From contig CATQJL010000316.1 in the NCBI GenBank assembly GCA_958299035.1, positions 23,103,676 to 23,167,675 of the forward strand: a DNA stretch of 64,000 bases. Direction: 5' to 3'. Below, in pieces: positions 1-12,647 of the stretch. The first letter of the stretch is position 1; every line of letters begins with the position of its first letter. Under the pieces are notes generated by a model. The model made no database searches. It saw only the letters and a program-made list of their open reading frames with translations, and was not told where the DNA came from. A program made the position numbers and the translations under genes. This DNA is from Cylicocyclus nassatus. Taxonomy: Eukaryota > Nematoda > Chromadorea > Rhabditida > Strongylidae.

Positions 1-1543
1 ACCTACGAAAGTTTCGAACTATACAAATGCATTTGATGCACTCTAGTCTTAAATCAAGCAGCTTTGAAAATCTATAATACTTTGTCCTTTTTTATGGATT
101 GTGTGTTTCGCTTGCTTTGTCCTGCCATCTCATTGAAGGCTAATGGTTGTTGAACTTCAAATAGTTTGCACTTTAGCAGAATGGTCTTATCTTTGTCAAA
201 ACTAAAGAAGCGTTTGTCTCAAACAATAGTGTTTTAATATCTAAAGCATTTCTGACAAAAAAACTTTGGAAAGTAGAAAATAAATTTTCAGTAATCCAAA
301 GCTATCAGCTCTTCATACATAGGTACTTTCATGTTTTCCTTTATTTTTTCATGAGTGAACGCACAGAAAATTCCAGTGATCACTAAATCAATTGAATGTA
401 GATGAAATGAGGTACGGCAGTGGCAGTTTTTTCACTTCAAACTGCTTGATGAACGATAATTTGTTTTTCTGCAAAACCAGAATTTCTTGGTATTCCAGGC
501 ACGGGTCTCGAAATGTTTTTTTTTGGAAATTCGAATCTACATAATAGTTTTTTGGAATATAGAGGTTGCATGAATTCGAGCACACTGTGATATAATTTTT
601 GATTTTTCTAGTGAATCTTTCCCTATTCTCAAGATATTTGCTTGAGAAGAAGAGGAGAAAATATTTGTTTTGGAGAAAGAAGTGCATGTACTTTATATCA
701 AGAATGTTTATTCAACTTATCCTTGGCAGCGACGCTAGAAGACTGATATCATTTTGATTTGATACTATTGCGCTTTCCGCGTGTTAAGTCTTTGTCTACT
801 AATGTTCTAGGCGTTTTTGGTTTATATAAGATTTCTAAGGACAATTTCCAGTCATCACTTCAAAAATTTAGTCCAGGTAGAGTTCAGGTAGCGAAGAGCG
901 AGGGGGTGGGAAATCAATAATTTTTTTACGAGTTTCATTGCGTCAAGAAAGAGAAATAGTCTTTCCAGAGAATAAATAAGAATACTTCAAGCGCTTTTTT
1001 GGTTCATATTAGATTTCTAGCGACAAATCGCAATTACCACTTCACAAAATTCAGTTCAGGTGGCGACGAGGGAAGGGGGGGGGGGACTCAAATATTTTTC
1101 TTCGAGTTTACTGCGAGAAATAGTTTGATGAATTAGGATAGTTTTGTTCTTCAATAAAAATGATTTTATAATGTGCATAATGACATGATACTACATTTTT
1201 ATGTACTACTATTTCTATTTCTATACACCTAATCAGCTGTGATCTTTGATCACTAGCTTTTCAAGTGCTTAAAAAAATCTTTTGATAGCGATCGCAGACG
1301 TAACAAGATGATTAGTAGCACTTCTTAAGTTTTTCTGTTGGGGGCGGGCAAATCAGTACCACCCCCATGGGACTAGTTCCGTCGCTGACTATAAGCTGAC
1401 TTATTCCTCTGAAACTTCTGCTAGTTGTGTAAAAGCTTCTGTAATTTCTCGTCGATGTCTCATCAGCTGATGCCTGACGATGACAAAGTGATTTTATTCT
1501 TGCGATTTTTGGCGATTATTTTAATTTTCTCAGATTTTTTCAG
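1..1543. other. upstream intron of the carrier gene, no exon seen
   Basis: AT-rich sequence that should be intron, because the first recognisable carrier exon begins at 1544 behind a TTTTTTCAG acceptor and starts in mid-domain. I looked for EF-hand exons here and saw none, so they are either further left or too diverged to recognise. An 11-G tract lies at 1075-1085. Confidence 0.5.
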
Positions 1544-4500
1544 GTCGAGATCTTATTTCACCTCTCCGAATTGGCGCACCCCGGCAAGAAAACTTTATCG
1601 CTCAAGGATATCGAACTAATAGATCCTGAGCGACTCAAAAGAAATTCAGCAACTGAACGTTTGATCAACGTGAAAGCCGTGGCGAGCAAAGAAGAACGAG
1701 GTTTTGGAACGGCGGTGGGTTTTCTCGTTATCGCTCTCTCTCTCCTCAAGACTTATAGGACTTTTTTCCCGATGACAAATCGTCTGCTTAGTTGCTGCTG
1801 ACGTTGTTAATGTTGTAGGTGTTAGAATCGGCCTATCGGTTCCTGCTAGGATCCATCGCAGGAGCATGTGGCGCCACCGCCGTCTACCCCATAGATCTTG
1901 TGAAGACGAGGATGCAAAATCAGAGGACTTCTGGATCCTTCGTGGGCGAAGTCATGTACAAGAACAGCTTGGATTGCTTCAGGAAGGTCGTGAAGTATGA
2001 AGGTGAATAATCGTTGATTCTTACTAATTTTAGTCATGTCGAGACCGAACAAAAATTTTGTATCAACTCTAATACTCCGCATTTTCCGAAAAAGAAGGGG
2101 AAAATGAGCCAGGTCGTAATATAAGTTTTGATACACTTACAGTATAAAAATCTCCATGGCTTTTTAAAGATTTTTGCACCTTACGATTACGTAGATGGAT
2201 CCAGCTTTTCGATTTATACATCACACAAAGAAAATCCAATCTTATGTTTTTGAAAATTTTCATATAAGTTTTGACAAATTTCTATCTTGCCTTACTAAGT
2301 AGCCTAGACTTTCAAACTGTCTTCGTATTAGTACTAAAGACCCCGGAAATCCACAAAAAAATCTAAAGCATAAAAAATAAGACTGAGAGTTTTTTAAATG
2401 AAAAAGAAAAAAATGGAAATTGAGTGCCATTACAGAATTGCCCTATTTATGCAACCCATATCTGTGAAGGTCAAAATGATACTAATGGATAGTGTATCCT
2501 CCTCATATCTTCCAAATATCAGATCATTTTAGAGAAAAAAATCGCAACAAAAATTATGTTACGACCTAACAAAACAGTCAAATGATTACGGTAGATGAAA
2601 CAAGTAGGGTACAATAATCTTTCGGTAACAGTAAAAATTCTATTTATCTTTTGAGAAAGAGCAGATTGATTAAATCAGAGATGCAGATAAAAGAAATGGT
2701 TAGGGAATTTTTTGCATTATGTAATGTGCCGCTGCAGCCAGGGAATCTAATTTGTTTGCAAATCAAGCAAAGTTTACAGATCTAAAAAAATTTTCTTTTG
2801 ATTTCATTTCTAGTTTTTTTTTCGAAATTTCGAGATGTCCTAGCAACTACAATATACCTAGGCTTACTTGGACTCTATCGTGGTCTTCTTCCCCAAATCG
2901 TTGGTGTTGCCCCCGAGAAAGCCATCAAACTGACGATGAATGATTTCGTGAGGGATAAATTCACAAAGGAAGGCAAAATCCCGTTTGCTGCTGAGGTTTT
3001 TGCCGGAGGATGCGCTGGTGGAAGTCAGGTGAGAACGGTCATAAGATTTATTATACTCTCTAATCTCACCCTTTGTCCTGTGATATCATTACTGCAAGAC
3101 TGAAAATGTGACTTGGATACGATTTTGCAAATGACACGTAGCTGTGAATTGGCTCAAGTTCCTTTTAATTTGTTAGAAAAATCCCAAAGTGGTATGTATT
3201 GCAACTCTTTTAAAAACTTCATATCTCGTTTTATCTTCTCATGTACTAACTACTTCATCTTATCCTTATCACTATCAGTTTCTCACTCAATTATAAGCAC
3301 AGTTGTATAACACCTTTTACTTACCCTCACATTTTCCGAGAACGCGTTTTTTCTGAACGATTGTTTTTTAAGCGGCCACTTTTTTGCATGTCTAATGTCT
3401 ATGATCTGTATCATGTAGTCAGCAAAAATGACAACAACTTTTCTTTCCAATTTTAGCTCACTATCGTTTCAAATCGCAAATTTGAAGCCAAGCCTTGCTA
3501 TTATAAGCTATCTGTAAGCTTGTCTCTGTAAATAAGTCTGAACGTTTTTCTTCAGAATTTGTATGCTGACGGTTGCTTATTAATGCCTTACCATTTTGCT
3601 CGTAAACATTTTCTGTGACGATAGTTTAGTTTCCTCAAACCCTATATATCTAGATCAGGGTTAACATCAAAATGCTGTGTATGAATAAATATAACAGATT
3701 TAGGTAATCTTCACAAACCCCTTGGAGATTGTCAAAATTCGTCTGCAAGTTGCTGGTGAGATACAGACTTCGCATAAGGTAATTGCGACTTTTCTATATG
3801 CTATTTTTGCTGAAAATTATGTTCGCGCTCCTATTTAGATAAACGTCTTCACCGTCTTGAAAGAACTGGGATTCATTGGACTCTACAAAGGAGCTCGTGC
3901 TTGCTTCCTTCGTGATATCCCCTTCTCGGCCATCTACTTCCCAGCCTATGCTCATGCAAAATTGGCCACTGCTGATCATGATGTACGTTACGTCATTTTA
4001 TTATCAAACTATAGTTATCAAGAGCATAAAAACTTGTAGGGCGTTAACCATCCTGGTTCCCTGTTCGCTTCCGCCTTCATAGCCGGTGTTCCGGCTGCTG
4101 GTTTGGTAACTCCTGCAGACGTAATCAAAACGAGACTTCAAGTAGCTGCAAGAGCTGGACAAACCACCTATTCTGGTGTTATTGGTAGGTCAAAATACTC
4201 CTACTGATCTAGCACGGTATAAAATTCATAAACTTTCTCGTATAGATTGTGCTCGAAAAATCATGATGGAAGAAGGTCCGGCAGCTTTTTGGAAAGGAAC
4301 AGCGGCTCGAGTATGTCGCTCAAGTCCACAGTTTGCTGTAACTTTGTTGACTTATGAGGTCTGAGCTATTTATTTCATTGTCCTCACTTTTTGAACTCAT
4401 TATGAGTTTTCCAGGTGCTACAACGAGTCTTCTATGTAGATTTTGGTGGATTGCGACCGACTGGATCTGAGGTATGCTGCAATTTTATTTACTGAAAAAA

Positions 4501-6469
4501 CCATTTTGCCTTAATCAGCCAACGCATACTGTCGTCAGAAGTTAGATTCTAACAGTCTGGCTTTGGGATTTTTTCCCATCATAGATGCGACGGAGGGCAG
4601 GGAAAGTTCTCTTCGGGGAAGGGGGTTTGGCTAATTCCGAGCAGTGATGGATTACTATATGTCGCCGAAAGGTGGTGGTCCCACGCGCGCGGACATCTAT
4701 GACGAACAGCCATGCATGCTACAGACACTGCGTATTTGTACCAGCAGTCCGCAAGAGGCGGAGCCTATCGACATATAGGCGACATATAGTCCCCTACTCT
4801 CGAGCAAATGAAGGGAGTAAGTAAGACACAGGTGATCGCTGATGTCAACTTAAATGTCAACCGTCTGTGTGGGAAGGGGGTGAAAGATCAAAAAGTGGTA
4901 CAGAGATATAATTTCGAGCATCAGTGATATGGCTTTGAGGGGTCATCAAACAGAGATCTTTTGATACAGGGAAGCTTTATCTCCCATTAGTTGATGTCAT
5001 TTGAAAGCTTGGAACATGTGGGACCGACGTAGACCGTTTCTTTTTTCCAGTTTTCTGAGATAAATTAAATCATTGCTACCAGTTCGTGTTTCATCTCTGG
5101 AAAAAGGAAAGTTATAAAAAAAGAGACGGTCCAAGTTTACTGGCAAAGTTTGGCTTTGTAAAATTTGGACTATCGGGCAGCTTTATTCATTTTTTGCGTG
5201 GATAGATTTCAACAAAAGCGCTTGTTTTCAGATAAAATGTCATGCATCTCTAGGTAGAGGGGAGGGGGGGGGGGGAGAGACTAGGAAGACGATGTAGACC
5301 GTAGATGTAGACCGAAAGCGATGTAGACCGTTCTTTTAGTCTAATTTTTCTACTGGAGATAAGAGCAGTCTTACTTGAATAAAATTTCAGTATTATTTTA
5401 CGATTCAATCACAAAACCTTGAAGGTCTTTTTTGAAGCTTCAGATATGAATCGAAAACCTCAAAAATGACGAATCTAACTGCCCTCTCTTTTTCATCATC
5501 TTCACTGAAAGGAGATATGGTTAGATTGTCAGTGAAAACAAACATCCATCAATGTCTAGACCGAACTTCCTGTTCTTGTTCAATTGCTCGCAACAATGTG
5601 TATTCATTGATACAAAATTAGTCGAAAAATCAGACATTTTCTCATTTTTCTTGATATATTTTTATACGCAGTGAGATAGAAGCTGAGATAGGAGGTTAAA
5701 GCATACGTTTTTCTCAGCCAACGCTCTTGCTACGATGTTTTTCAAAGATGCAGTTATGCACTGACCAATTGTAAGAGGAAGCAACAGCTGGCGTTTCTTT
5801 TTCAAACAAAGGGTGTATCATTTATTATGGGCTTTATTCTGCCGTTATGCCTTGAGTCTCAGTCTCAATCTCAGGTGAAGGGATCATCCAGATGCCGAAA
5901 ATGAAGGAGCAGAGTCGTTGCTCCACCTATCGCACCTATGATTTCCATTATAGCTAAAACCATACTACACGAAGTAAAATATATACTTGCCTATTCTTGC
6001 AACCAATCAATCAAGAAAAATTCTTCAATGTAGCGTTTGAGTTGATGATGTTGCAAATATGTTAATGCGATTGATTGATCTCATTCTTAATGGCAACTTT
6101 TGGCTCAATAGTTCAACATTTGTGCAGGATCTTATGATGTAACTTTCACGATTCTAGGGTGGTAGTCCTCTCGTCTTAGGCTTGTGATAACAAATTATAG
6201 AGACTACTTAATAAAATGATAAATTAAACAAATGATGAAACACTTGGACATAAAAGAACCACAACAAATTTTTGATAAATAAGCACACAGAAGGAAGTAT
6301 AATCTAGATATTATCTCGTTTTCAGACCACCGTCTCAAAACCGCTCATGGAAAGCTCGTTGAATCCGGATCATGTCGGTGGATATCGTCTTGCGGCAGCA
6401 ACGTTCAGTGGTATCGAACACAAATTCGGCCTGTTCCTCCCTCGATTTGAACCTTCAGCTTCAAAATAG
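1544..6469 (+). CDS. SLC25A12/13: mitochondrial aspartate/glutamate carrier (aralar/citrin), 3' part
   Basis: Exchanges matrix aspartate for cytosolic glutamate plus a proton across the inner mitochondrial membrane, as part of the malate-aspartate shuttle. Exons read as 1544-1714, 1819-2002, 2862-3028, 3704-3778, 3839-3982, 4040-4184, 4246-4358, 4415-4471 and 6326-6469. They sum to 1,200 nt (399 residues plus stop) with all phases matching at GT/AG sites. All three mitochondrial carrier signatures are present: [27 protein letters not shown] and [14 protein letters not shown]. The first exon matches the linker between the EF-hand and carrier domains of human citrin, and the last matches the C-terminal region with NPDH.GGYRLA and FG.F.P.F. 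Family members are about 670-700 residues, so the N-terminal calcium-sensing half is missing on the left. The donor of the first exon (1714/1715) is chosen by phase. Known family by clear similarity; the exact paralogue is inferred. Confidence 0.95.
4651..4793. repeat. short inverted-repeat element (MITE) in carrier intron 8
   Basis: The ends are inverted copies (CTATATGTCGCC at the left, GGCGACATATAG at the right) about 140 bp apart. The element sits in the 1,854-bp last intron of the carrier gene. No coding capacity. Confidence 0.6.
4794..6325 (+). other. rest of the last carrier intron
   Basis: Non-coding. It holds a 12-G tract at 5264-5275 and three close copies of GATGTAGACCG between about 5287 and 5333, with a related CGTAGACCG near 5027. 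No exon or RNA gene seen. Confidence 0.5.
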
Positions 6470-8633
6470 ATTGACCTCAGCTAGTTTATAAGGACATACA
6501 ACGTTAATCAATGTAAAGTTCGAAAGAATAATTCTTGTACGTGGGCTATAAGAGATACCTCGAAAACTGACCTCTTACGTGTAAATATTACGATAGGCGA
6601 CTCTTATCCGATTTTAATGCTGATTTACTAATCGGTTTGCTTTTCTTGTATAATCGCTGTACTTTCTAGTTTTCTCCTCTTCATCGCAGTTGAGCCGAAT
6701 TGCACTCATCCTTTTTCATTTTATCTTCGATCTTCTTATAATTTAGGTATAGGTCATTCTAAGTCTCACGAAATTCAGCAGCGAAGCAAGCATTTAACGG
6801 GAGAGATAGGATTGGAGATTTTTATTTGATTGCTTAATCGCTAAGCATCTACTCCGTAAGTGCAATTCTGACATATTTGCCTAACAGCAGCTACTGCCTT
6901 GAAGTTACATAAGGAGCTTTGTACCATTTTTTACTGTTGAATAATAGGATGAAATGAATCGTTTATACATTGAAACCCTAATCACTGACCTCATATGAAC
7001 GTATATAAACCGTAACTACAGAGCTATAATGCGGGAACTGTTTAGATTTATGCAGCTCAGAACAGTTAATTCACAACGCAGGCAGTGCACAGGCTGCGGC
7101 GACGCGGTTCAATAATGTCTACGCGCGGCAATTGATGACACCAATTCTCAAGTATTACTCGAAACCTTTTCTAGCGTACACTTTGATTCAACGGGATTGG
7201 CGGCTGGAAGGCGACAGCTCGCACACGCGAACCAGTTTGCATCTATTTCGCGAGCGTGCTCTGATCATTCTCTAGCCATTAGGCCTAGCAGCCCCGCCTC
7301 CAGCCGCCAATCCCGTCGAAGCAAAAAATAAAAACTGTAGATGTGCGGTACTGACTGTCACATATCCAATCATGTTAAAAGAGCTGAAACAAGGGAATAT
7401 TATGGAAGTGAGCGGGTTCTATTCTTACAAGTCGCCAAAGCACACAGGTGTGCAATGCGCATATCAAGTCACAAATAAACTCGACGATGAATACGTTTAC
7501 CCGAATGCATTTTGATTATGATGCTCTCAAGTTTCCATTAAGTTCCACTCACTTCTTGCAAAATTAGTGACGCCCCTGAAAAATTGGAATGCAGAGACGT
7601 TGTACAGCTTTCCAGGGCGAGTCCAAATGGTTATACGCCTATCATTAAGATTTAGATTAAATGAAATTGAAGGTTGTGGGAGGGCCTCACGTCCATACGG
7701 CCGCCTCGCTAAAGTCTGCGCCTCTTTCGCAATCGTGAACTCTGGCTACTGAAGCTCCGCCCTTCCCATGCTCGTGACGGGAAAATGAATAGAGAGTGCT
7801 CACGAAACAGGCGCAGAGCAAGCAACCCGTCCACCAGCCGCACTCCTGACGAATCAAAGAGTAAATATTGAGCTCTTCCAGCTGGGTCTAACAATAAGAC
7901 CAACATGCACGTGATACCTTTGACTCATCAACTTCGTAAATATCCTGCAAATGAACATCCAGTTCTGTCCTGCAGCTATCGAATACAGGAAAAACTGCTG
8001 TCCTAGGATACCTACTTTTTTGTATTTCTCTCGATCAAGTCACAGTTACAGGAAACTCTTTATTCAGATGCAAAATATGATTTGCACCAAAGTCATCAGT
8101 CAGAAGAAAAGATCATGGCAGAAGATTCAAATTAGCTCAACTAAATAAATTATTATCTTGTAAAGTGAATTGAAGTTGCAGAGAAGATTGTGATACAATA
8201 GTAAACTTGAGCCAGCTGACCATATAAGGGAAGAATCTTGTCAAATACTACGCTAAAATCTAGCTTAAATACAACTCCTCTTTGTTCAAAATGAATCTCA
8301 TGCTAATAAAATAATGATTATGTCTTCATCTTTAGGCAGAAAATACTCGAAAATATCAGTACAGATCAAAGGAAGCATCGGAATCGATAAACGTCAAAGA
8401 CATTTTCAGGCAAGATCTCAGGCAATAAAGTAGTTCACAGTTAAGATTTCTACAACGACTACAATAACGCATAGGCTGCGAAAGGTGGCGCACTACCCAG
8501 TAGCACAGCGACAACTCAGATACGCATGATATAAGTGTAAAAAGACGTCCATTTTGCGTACGCTAAACCAGATGCCGAGTGCGCACCGTTTAATGCGACA
8601 CCCCCAAACTAAGTGAAATCATAGCCTCAATAC
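6470..8633. other. intergenic, one MITE, no gene seen
   Basis: Follows the carrier stop codon. It contains the inverted-repeat element at 7187-7321 and otherwise AT-rich sequence. The short open frames near 7.6-7.9 kb have no coding character I can support. Confidence 0.4.
7187..7321. repeat. 135-bp inverted-repeat element (MITE)
   Basis: Terminal inverted repeats of about 22 bp: ACGGGATTGGCGGCTGGA at the left and its complement TCCAGCCGCCAATCCCGT at the right, with a GC-rich 90-bp interior. No coding capacity. Confidence 0.75.
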
Positions 8634-10246
8634 TCATAACTCATGAAACAACTCTCCTGAGTAGTAACACTTTGGCTCGTCGATCACGTCGACGGACAAC
8701 AGCTCAGCGCTCTCCGCGTCTACGTGCTGTCAATGAGAACAATGAGAAGAAGATATGCAGTTGGGAAGGACTGTCCCCAGTCCGTGAGCAACAACACCCA
8801 CGTAACGAAGGTTCTCAAGTGCACTAGTGCCAGATGCGTGCCTCATCTCTTCTCTACGTGCGCATAAGCATGAGTCGAGGGAGATTGTGCGAGTCATAAT
8901 CGTGTCTACCCACCCGTGGACTGTCCCATTCAACGTCCGACTCATCTTCGGCTGTTGTAGGATCGACAGTGATCGCAACGATTATGATACCTAAAACAAA
9001 AGACATTAGACTTTGACTGTTCTACGAACTAACGTCAAGCACCTATACACGGCCATTTTTACAAAGGGGTATTCAAACTGAAATTTTTGAAAGGAGACAC
9101 ATTCAGTTGGCCCTGTAGAAACATAGATGACTGACTTGCCATTAAGGAGATCACTACAAACTTCGCAACGACACGCTACGTCGAACTCAGAATGACCTAA
9201 TGAAGTGTAATAAAGCGTCCATAATGGAGGTGTTGGTGGCCACACCTCTTTGACTACACCGCCCCTCCGTCCTTTACAGGAGCCTTTCTCATGCGAAAAG
9301 TGCATGAAAATGACTGCGAAGTTGGCCGAGAACCCATGTAGCCGCACCCCTGCCAGGCCAACCCTATTGCTCGATGTGAAATACCGGTCACTCGCTAAAC
9401 ATTGAGCTGGTATAAGCTAGGCCTCCTCTGCGGGACGTACGCGAACGATACCCAGTGTGGACCGACAACAGGTTAGTTCTCTGCGTCTATTCATTGTAGA
9501 TTGCTTATGTAGGGCAAGTATTGGGGTGGCTTCAGCTCTTACGAAAGATTCGATCCGGCCCGGATACGCGTCATGGACACATGAGCCTATTAGTCTGGCC
9601 ATATGAATAGTTTAAGTTATACTGCAGCGCTTCAAGAATCCGCGTCGTTTTGAAACCGCGTCTTTGCTAATTTTGGAAGACCATCACCCTTTGAAAGGGT
9701 GCATGAAGCACTCAGCAATGCCGCCTCTGTTATTCCCCATTGCTACTCAGCTATATCACATCTTCGCTTGACCTATCTTAGAATCTGCTGAAAGGTTCAG
9801 AAGTCATACGAGCTGCAAAATTACAGCATTCTTGTAATTTTGATTTCGCTGATGATGACCTCTGCATCTGACGCACAATCCTAACTAGGGCCTTTGGAAA
9901 ATACGCTTGCCATTTTTCATTCATCTCCTTTGGTTCCCTAGGCATTCTCCCATGTTTGGAATTGAAAGTGGTAGACGATTTCATTTCGTAGCATTGACAC
10001 TATTTCTCTTTATTCAGTACATTTCTCCCTTTTTAGGTGCACGGCCCCGTAAAAGTGCCCGCATATGTCTACTTTATAACGCTCCTGCTTGCTGCACCTG
10101 CGTTTGGATATTTCTGTTGAGCATCCTTGATATCGAATATTGTCATTTTGTGCTTTTTCTTCCAACTTTGTAATGTTTATGGGTTTCTGCACTGCACCAT
10201 CGTTCAGTTTTCCTATGGAACTTCCTAGGAGTGTGCACCATTGCAT
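8634..10246 (-). CDS. unrecognised 245-residue cysteine-containing protein, six exons
   Basis: Exons in coding order are 10098-10246, 9825-9937, 9452-9586, 9026-9196, 8914-8990 and 8634-8726. The sum is 738 nt, phases match at all five junctions, and the last exon ends in TGA. Several acceptors are good (TTTGTTTTAG before 8990, CTCATTGACAG before 8726). Donors after 9452 and 9026 are weak, so edges there may move. Visible parts: a polar, basic N-terminal half (WQAYFPKALVRIV about residue 60), cysteine clusters CCSC near 87 and ACRCEVCSDLL near 141-151, a short hydrophobic run RIIIVAITV near 190-198, and an acidic tail with EDESDVEWD and AESAELLSVDVIDE. I do not recognise the family. The start ATG is uncertain; upstream open frames could make it the continuation of the membrane-protein gene on the same strand, or the two could be an operon. 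Confidence 0.45.
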
Positions 10247-10639
10247 CGTCAGCAAGTTGATAGAAATTAGTCAACAAATGTCAGAAGCATCCTGACACTT
10301 TCCAGATCTGATAAAACAAAAGCGTTGCTGTTTTGGAGCGTATTCGTCTTGAGTTGAATCGTAACATGCGTAGCGTCATCTCCTGTTAGCGGGCAGAATA
10401 CTCTTCGAGGGATGTTGGCCTCGGACTGATACGATAGCTATGTGAGGAGAGCAATATTGGTGGTTTAGATCTATTATAATGCGAGTACTGTCAGATAGTG
10501 CGAGCGAACCGTTCACGGTAAGCTAATGAAAGGAGAGTGAGGTCAATACCTCCAAGATACAATAGGGTGGTAAAGCCCGCCCACTCAGCGGGTGGTCCTC
10601 GATGCAGGTAAGTGGGAAGAATCATCGTAAAATGATATG

Positions 10640-11255
10640 TCACTTCTCCTTCGACTGGACATTTATTTGTGCTGCGAGGCTCAATTCATCTGGGATGACT
10701 TTCCGTTTTTTCCTCTGCCGTGCCTTCCCGATAGCTATACGCAATGTGACAATGTGACTAGACTTCTGCTGAAATCATGCTTGTTAATACCATTCCAAGC
10801 AAGAGGTGATTCAGAATGCGCTCGCCTTCGCTACTGCGTATTTCGTAATTTTCCACGTTTTGCACCCACTTCATTTTATTTTCTTGTTTTTCGTTCACTT
10901 TGAGACGGGCTAATGTTAACACTATGAAACGTTCACTCAACTAACCTGTAATCAGAAGTGATACGCTAACAAGTGAGATGATAATAACAACGGCGACCGA
11001 GGCAGATAGCGACACCGTCGATGACGAAATGCTAGCTTTGTTCTCGGCTGCTGTTTCAGCCCCTTCGAGAATGTGCCGAGCGAGATCATCTGCAACAGAA
11101 ATTATCCTGGCAAGAGAAAGAGCGGGACAAAGATTGAACATACCATTTTCGTCCCATGTCTCGACAATCTTCGAGTTGGCAGCATGAACAGCGAAATAGA
11201 TGATAGCAATCAGACTGCACACACCTATCAAACATATTCGAACCGCACACCGCAT
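10640..11255 (-). CDS. small type I membrane protein (signal peptide, one span, basic tail)
   Basis: Two exons, 10946-11255 and 10640-10734, join in phase (CAG/GTTAGT donor, GCGTATAG acceptor) to give 134 residues. ATG at 11255 follows an in-frame stop and lies 49 nt behind a TATTTGCAG acceptor, as expected for a spliced-leader start. Residues 1-26 look like a signal peptide (MRCAVRICLIGVCSLIAIIY then FAVHAA). Residues 27-78 are a small ectodomain, and about 80-102 form a membrane span (VSLSASVAVVIIISLVSV). A strongly basic stop-transfer tail with KARQRKKRK follows, then TGA at 10640. No family recognised. Codon use is balanced rather than AT-biased, unlike surrounding DNA. The final exon might instead splice on at GAGAA/GTGACA into further minus-strand open frames near 10.3-10.5 kb, making a longer receptor-like protein; I cannot decide between these. 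Confidence 0.5.
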
Positions 11256-11304
11256 ACAGACATTTGGCTATAGTGGCAAGCAGCAAGGATTCTAGGTGAA
11301 ATTC

Positions 11305-11306
11305 CT
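11305..11306 (-). promoter_or_regulatory. candidate trans-splice or first-intron acceptor
   Basis: Reading the minus strand, TTTATATTTGCAG ends here and precedes a 49-nt leader with an in-frame stop before ATG at 11255. This is the usual look of a nematode spliced-leader acceptor; a normal intron acceptor is the alternative. Confidence 0.4.
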
Positions 11307-12406
11307 GCAAATATAAAAATATCCGATTTGTAAAGGGTTTAGTGACTGGATGGCAGCGGACGACAATTGCATATTCGATAAATGACAGTGCTTCGGTAAG
11401 CCTGAATATGTGGACTTTTTGGTATTACGTTGCTCAGATTCTCATAGCAGAGTCACTGACGAGACTCCGATCGTCCATTCTCCAAGCAAAGTAATCAGCT
11501 TCTTCAAGTAATAAGCTACATAGTATCAAATTTCTCGGCACAAAGTTGTAAGAAGTGCCTCTTGGGCACTGGTCTAGGTGAGGATACCCATCCATTTCAG
11601 AGAGAAACTCAGAAAATCAAATTTGCTTGAACATTACTTTTGACCAAACACAAAGAACTATCAATTTTTGGATAGTAAAGTATTATACAACAACAGTAAT
11701 GTTTTCAAAACATTCTCACTTATATACTGGTCATTATGAAAACAAGAAATATAACTTACTGAACACGAATTACAAAAATGTATGGCTGAAATACAATATT
11801 GTGATAACTAAAAAAAGTCATGTAATGATGCGCGTAATCTCAACATGTACAGCAAGAACATCAGCAATGAACAGTGATGATGTAGAAATCAAAAAATGTT
11901 GACAATTAAGGAGAATATTTCTCATTTAACTTGACATGTCGGTAAGGAAAGTTCTATAAAGTCGTGGAAGATATAGTTATACTTCTTCAGTTAGATAAAT
12001 CAAGATTTCTCTGTGATCCGGGTCTTCCACTCTTGTTGTGCAGTTCTGAGATGGGCTTGGAATTCGTTATAAGCACTCGGCCTAGCAGAGGTAATAAATG
12101 AAGCAAAACTGTTTGGTTTTTTCTGACATTGCAATGAGAAAAGAAAGTGAATAGCGCAAAAAATAGAGTTGAAAGCTGACAATATATTCTCTAGCTATCA
12201 TTTTGATTCGACACTTGCCAACTAAACTCAAAATGCCAACTAATAGTGTAATACTTCAGAATCTCGGCGCTAATACTTTCTTTCATTTAATTGAAAAAGC
12301 GGATTATTTCTTTAGATCATCTTTGCAATGTGATAAAAAGGTTCATGAAATTTTTCTATGCAGTTTCAACAAGGCATATTTACTTTTACTCTAGCTTTGC
12401 TCTAAC
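11307..12406. other. intergenic, nothing recognised
   Basis: AT-rich sequence. Open frames of 60-90 codons occur on both strands but show no splice-site support or recognisable motif. Confidence 0.4.
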
Positions 12407-12647
12407 CAGGGCACGGCACAGGTGGCTTTTAAGCAAGCTGGACATCGTTTTTTGGGACAAAAAGCAAAGGATATATTTTTGTGGCCGAAAAAACACAACG
12501 TAGGCAATGGTTTTTTAGTCGACAATTCATTTTTCGGATTTTTACGTTTATGGTTTAAGGTCAAGACTTCGTAAAATTTTGGAAAAGGAAAGGTTAGCTT
12601 CGTTCTTTTTTTTGCATTTTCGGAAAGCCACCTTGTGCCGAGCCCTG
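12407..12647. mobile_element. hAT-like non-autonomous element, copy 1
   Basis: Ends are inverted copies: CAGGGCACGGCACAGGTGGC at the left, and the complement of CAGGGCTCGGCACAAGGTGG at the right. Just inside the left end is the family signature AAGCTGGACATCG followed by GGGACAAAAAGCAAAGG. Flanks GCTCTAAC and CTTCTAAC resemble a decayed 8-bp duplication. Confidence 0.75.

Noticed and set aside
10037..10120. Plus-strand terminal exon with a membrane-span-like product (AYVYFITLLLAAPAFGYFC)
   Set aside because: A good acceptor and stop exist, but no upstream exon could be joined, and it overlaps the intron and the first exon of a better-supported minus-strand gene.
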